Of a stretch of DNA of 6,178 nt, positions 6,002-6,178 are shown piece by piece. The stretch lies in contig DAOWHM010000010.1 in assembly GCA_030641425.1 (NCBI GenBank), forward strand, positions 1 to 6,178, read 5' to 3'. Position numbers and translations under genes: made by a program. The stretch comes from Candidatus Bathyarchaeota archaeon (GTDB lineage Archaea; Thermoproteota; Bathyarchaeia; Bathyarchaeales; SOJC01). Numbering within the stretch: the first letter of the stretch is position 1; each line of letters opens with the position of its first letter. The notes under the pieces were generated by a model. The model did not search any database and was not told where the DNA came from. It was given only the letters and a program-made list of their open reading frames with translations.

Positions 6002-6022
6002 GCTATATCGAGAGCGTCTCGA
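6002..6022 (-). promoter_or_regulatory. TATA-like box and adjoining inverted repeat ahead of nusA-like/aspS
   Basis: The minus strand reads CGATATAGC over 6002-6010, a TATA-like element. Initiation near 5980 would give a leader of about 38 nt holding the GGAGG site. Directly upstream and overlapping it, TCGAGA (6008-6013) and TCTCGA (6017-6022) form a perfect 6-bp inverted repeat around GCG. A dyad at a TATA/BRE is where archaeal repressors often bind, so regulation of the operon is possible. The box is nearly symmetric and could also serve plus-strand transcription. Confidence 0.35.
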
Positions 6023-6065
6023 AATCCATGATGACCGTTGTAGTCCACGACTCTAGCCTTGTGAA

Positions 6066-6178
6066 ATGACTACGCGTGCTAATCTGCGAGGTGGCTTTGT
6101 TAGAGCAATTGCATCTACCGCCTTACTCCATGACATGATGCCTAGGCATCTGGGGCTCCTTAAGTTACTGTGGAGTAA
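6066..6178 (+). CDS. Possible 5' end of a plus-strand gene, cut by the window edge
   Basis: ATG 6066 opens a frame that stays open for 37 codons to the right edge (start MTTRANLRGGFVRAIAST). I do not recognise it. No Shine-Dalgarno sequence precedes it. A TATA-like CTATATCG lies at 6003-6010, which would leave about a 33-nt leader. A minus-strand frame is also open over the same bases (see findings), so coding here is undecided. Confidence 0.2.
   Translation, partial: MTTRANLRGGFVRAIASTALLHDMMPRHLGLLKLLWS
6123..6178. repeat. Inverted repeat TTACTCCA/TGGAGTAA with alternative pairing
   Basis: TTACTCCA (6123-6130) is perfectly complementary to TGGAGTAA (6171-6178) across a 40-nt spacer, and the second arm ends at the window edge, so it may extend. 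A second TTACT (6165-6169) can instead pair with AGTAA (6174-6178) around a 4-nt loop. The two pairings exclude each other. Confidence 0.45.
6137..6150. repeat. 14-bp perfect palindrome
   Basis: GATGCCTAGGCATC reads the same on both strands. It can act as a dimeric protein site in DNA or fold as a 5-bp hairpin with a CTAG loop in RNA. It lies inside the spacer of the inverted repeat 6123-6178. Confidence 0.5.

Noticed and set aside
6028..6034. ATGATGA, a perfect box C of a C/D guide RNA
   Set aside because: No CTGA box D follows within the usual distance and no terminal stem is visible, so a box C/D RNA is not supported.
1..6178. tRNA genes, CRISPR repeats, insertion-sequence ends or toxin-antitoxin/defence genes
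   Set aside because: No T-loop consensus, spaced direct repeats, transposase motifs or nuclease/toxin motifs were found by eye on either strand.

Overview
This 6.2 kb window looks like chromosomal DNA from an archaeon of the TACK group, most plausibly a Bathyarchaeia-like lineage. That placement is inferred from gene content, not from a marker search. The support is an archaeal-type geranylgeranyl reductase family flavoprotein, a Pth2-type peptidyl-tRNA hydrolase next to an archaeal-type TruD, an archaeal/eukaryotic-type aspartyl-tRNA synthetase preceded by an archaeal NusA-like KH protein, and TATA-like boxes at promoter positions. A tiny zinc-ribbon protein has a core resembling the crenarchaeal chromatin protein Cren7. 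Genes are tightly packed. I see no CRISPR array, insertion sequence, tRNA or rRNA.

Layout: bases 1-293 are a non-coding or leader region with a T-tract and two TATA-like boxes. A 55-residue zinc-ribbon gene follows on the plus strand and ends in a hairpin plus T-tract. Next, on the plus strand, come a flavoprotein reductase (562-1776), pth2 (1820-2188) and truD (2201-3568). From 3565 leftward-transcribed genes take over: a small membrane-anchored, Trp-rich beta-rich protein (3565-4005), aspS (4101-5420) and a NusA-like KH protein (5434-5943). truD and the anchored-protein gene converge and overlap by 4 nt. The last 235 nt hold a probable promoter for the nusA-like/aspS pair, several dyad symmetries and short open frames on both strands, none of which I can name.

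Functional picture: most of the window serves translation. Pth2 recycles peptidyl-tRNA, TruD makes a tRNA pseudouridine, and AspRS charges tRNA. The NusA-like protein is probably an RNA-binding transcription factor co-transcribed with aspS (13 nt apart, with the aspS Shine-Dalgarno-like GAGG overlapping the upstream stop). The reductase belongs to archaeal lipid (isoprenoid chain) saturation.

The most noteworthy points are the Cren7-like zinc-ribbon protein, the unusual residues in AspRS at the two positions that set tRNA-Asp versus tRNA-Asn discrimination, the unrecognised anchored protein, and the dyad-rich right edge. No wholly new multi-gene system is evident.
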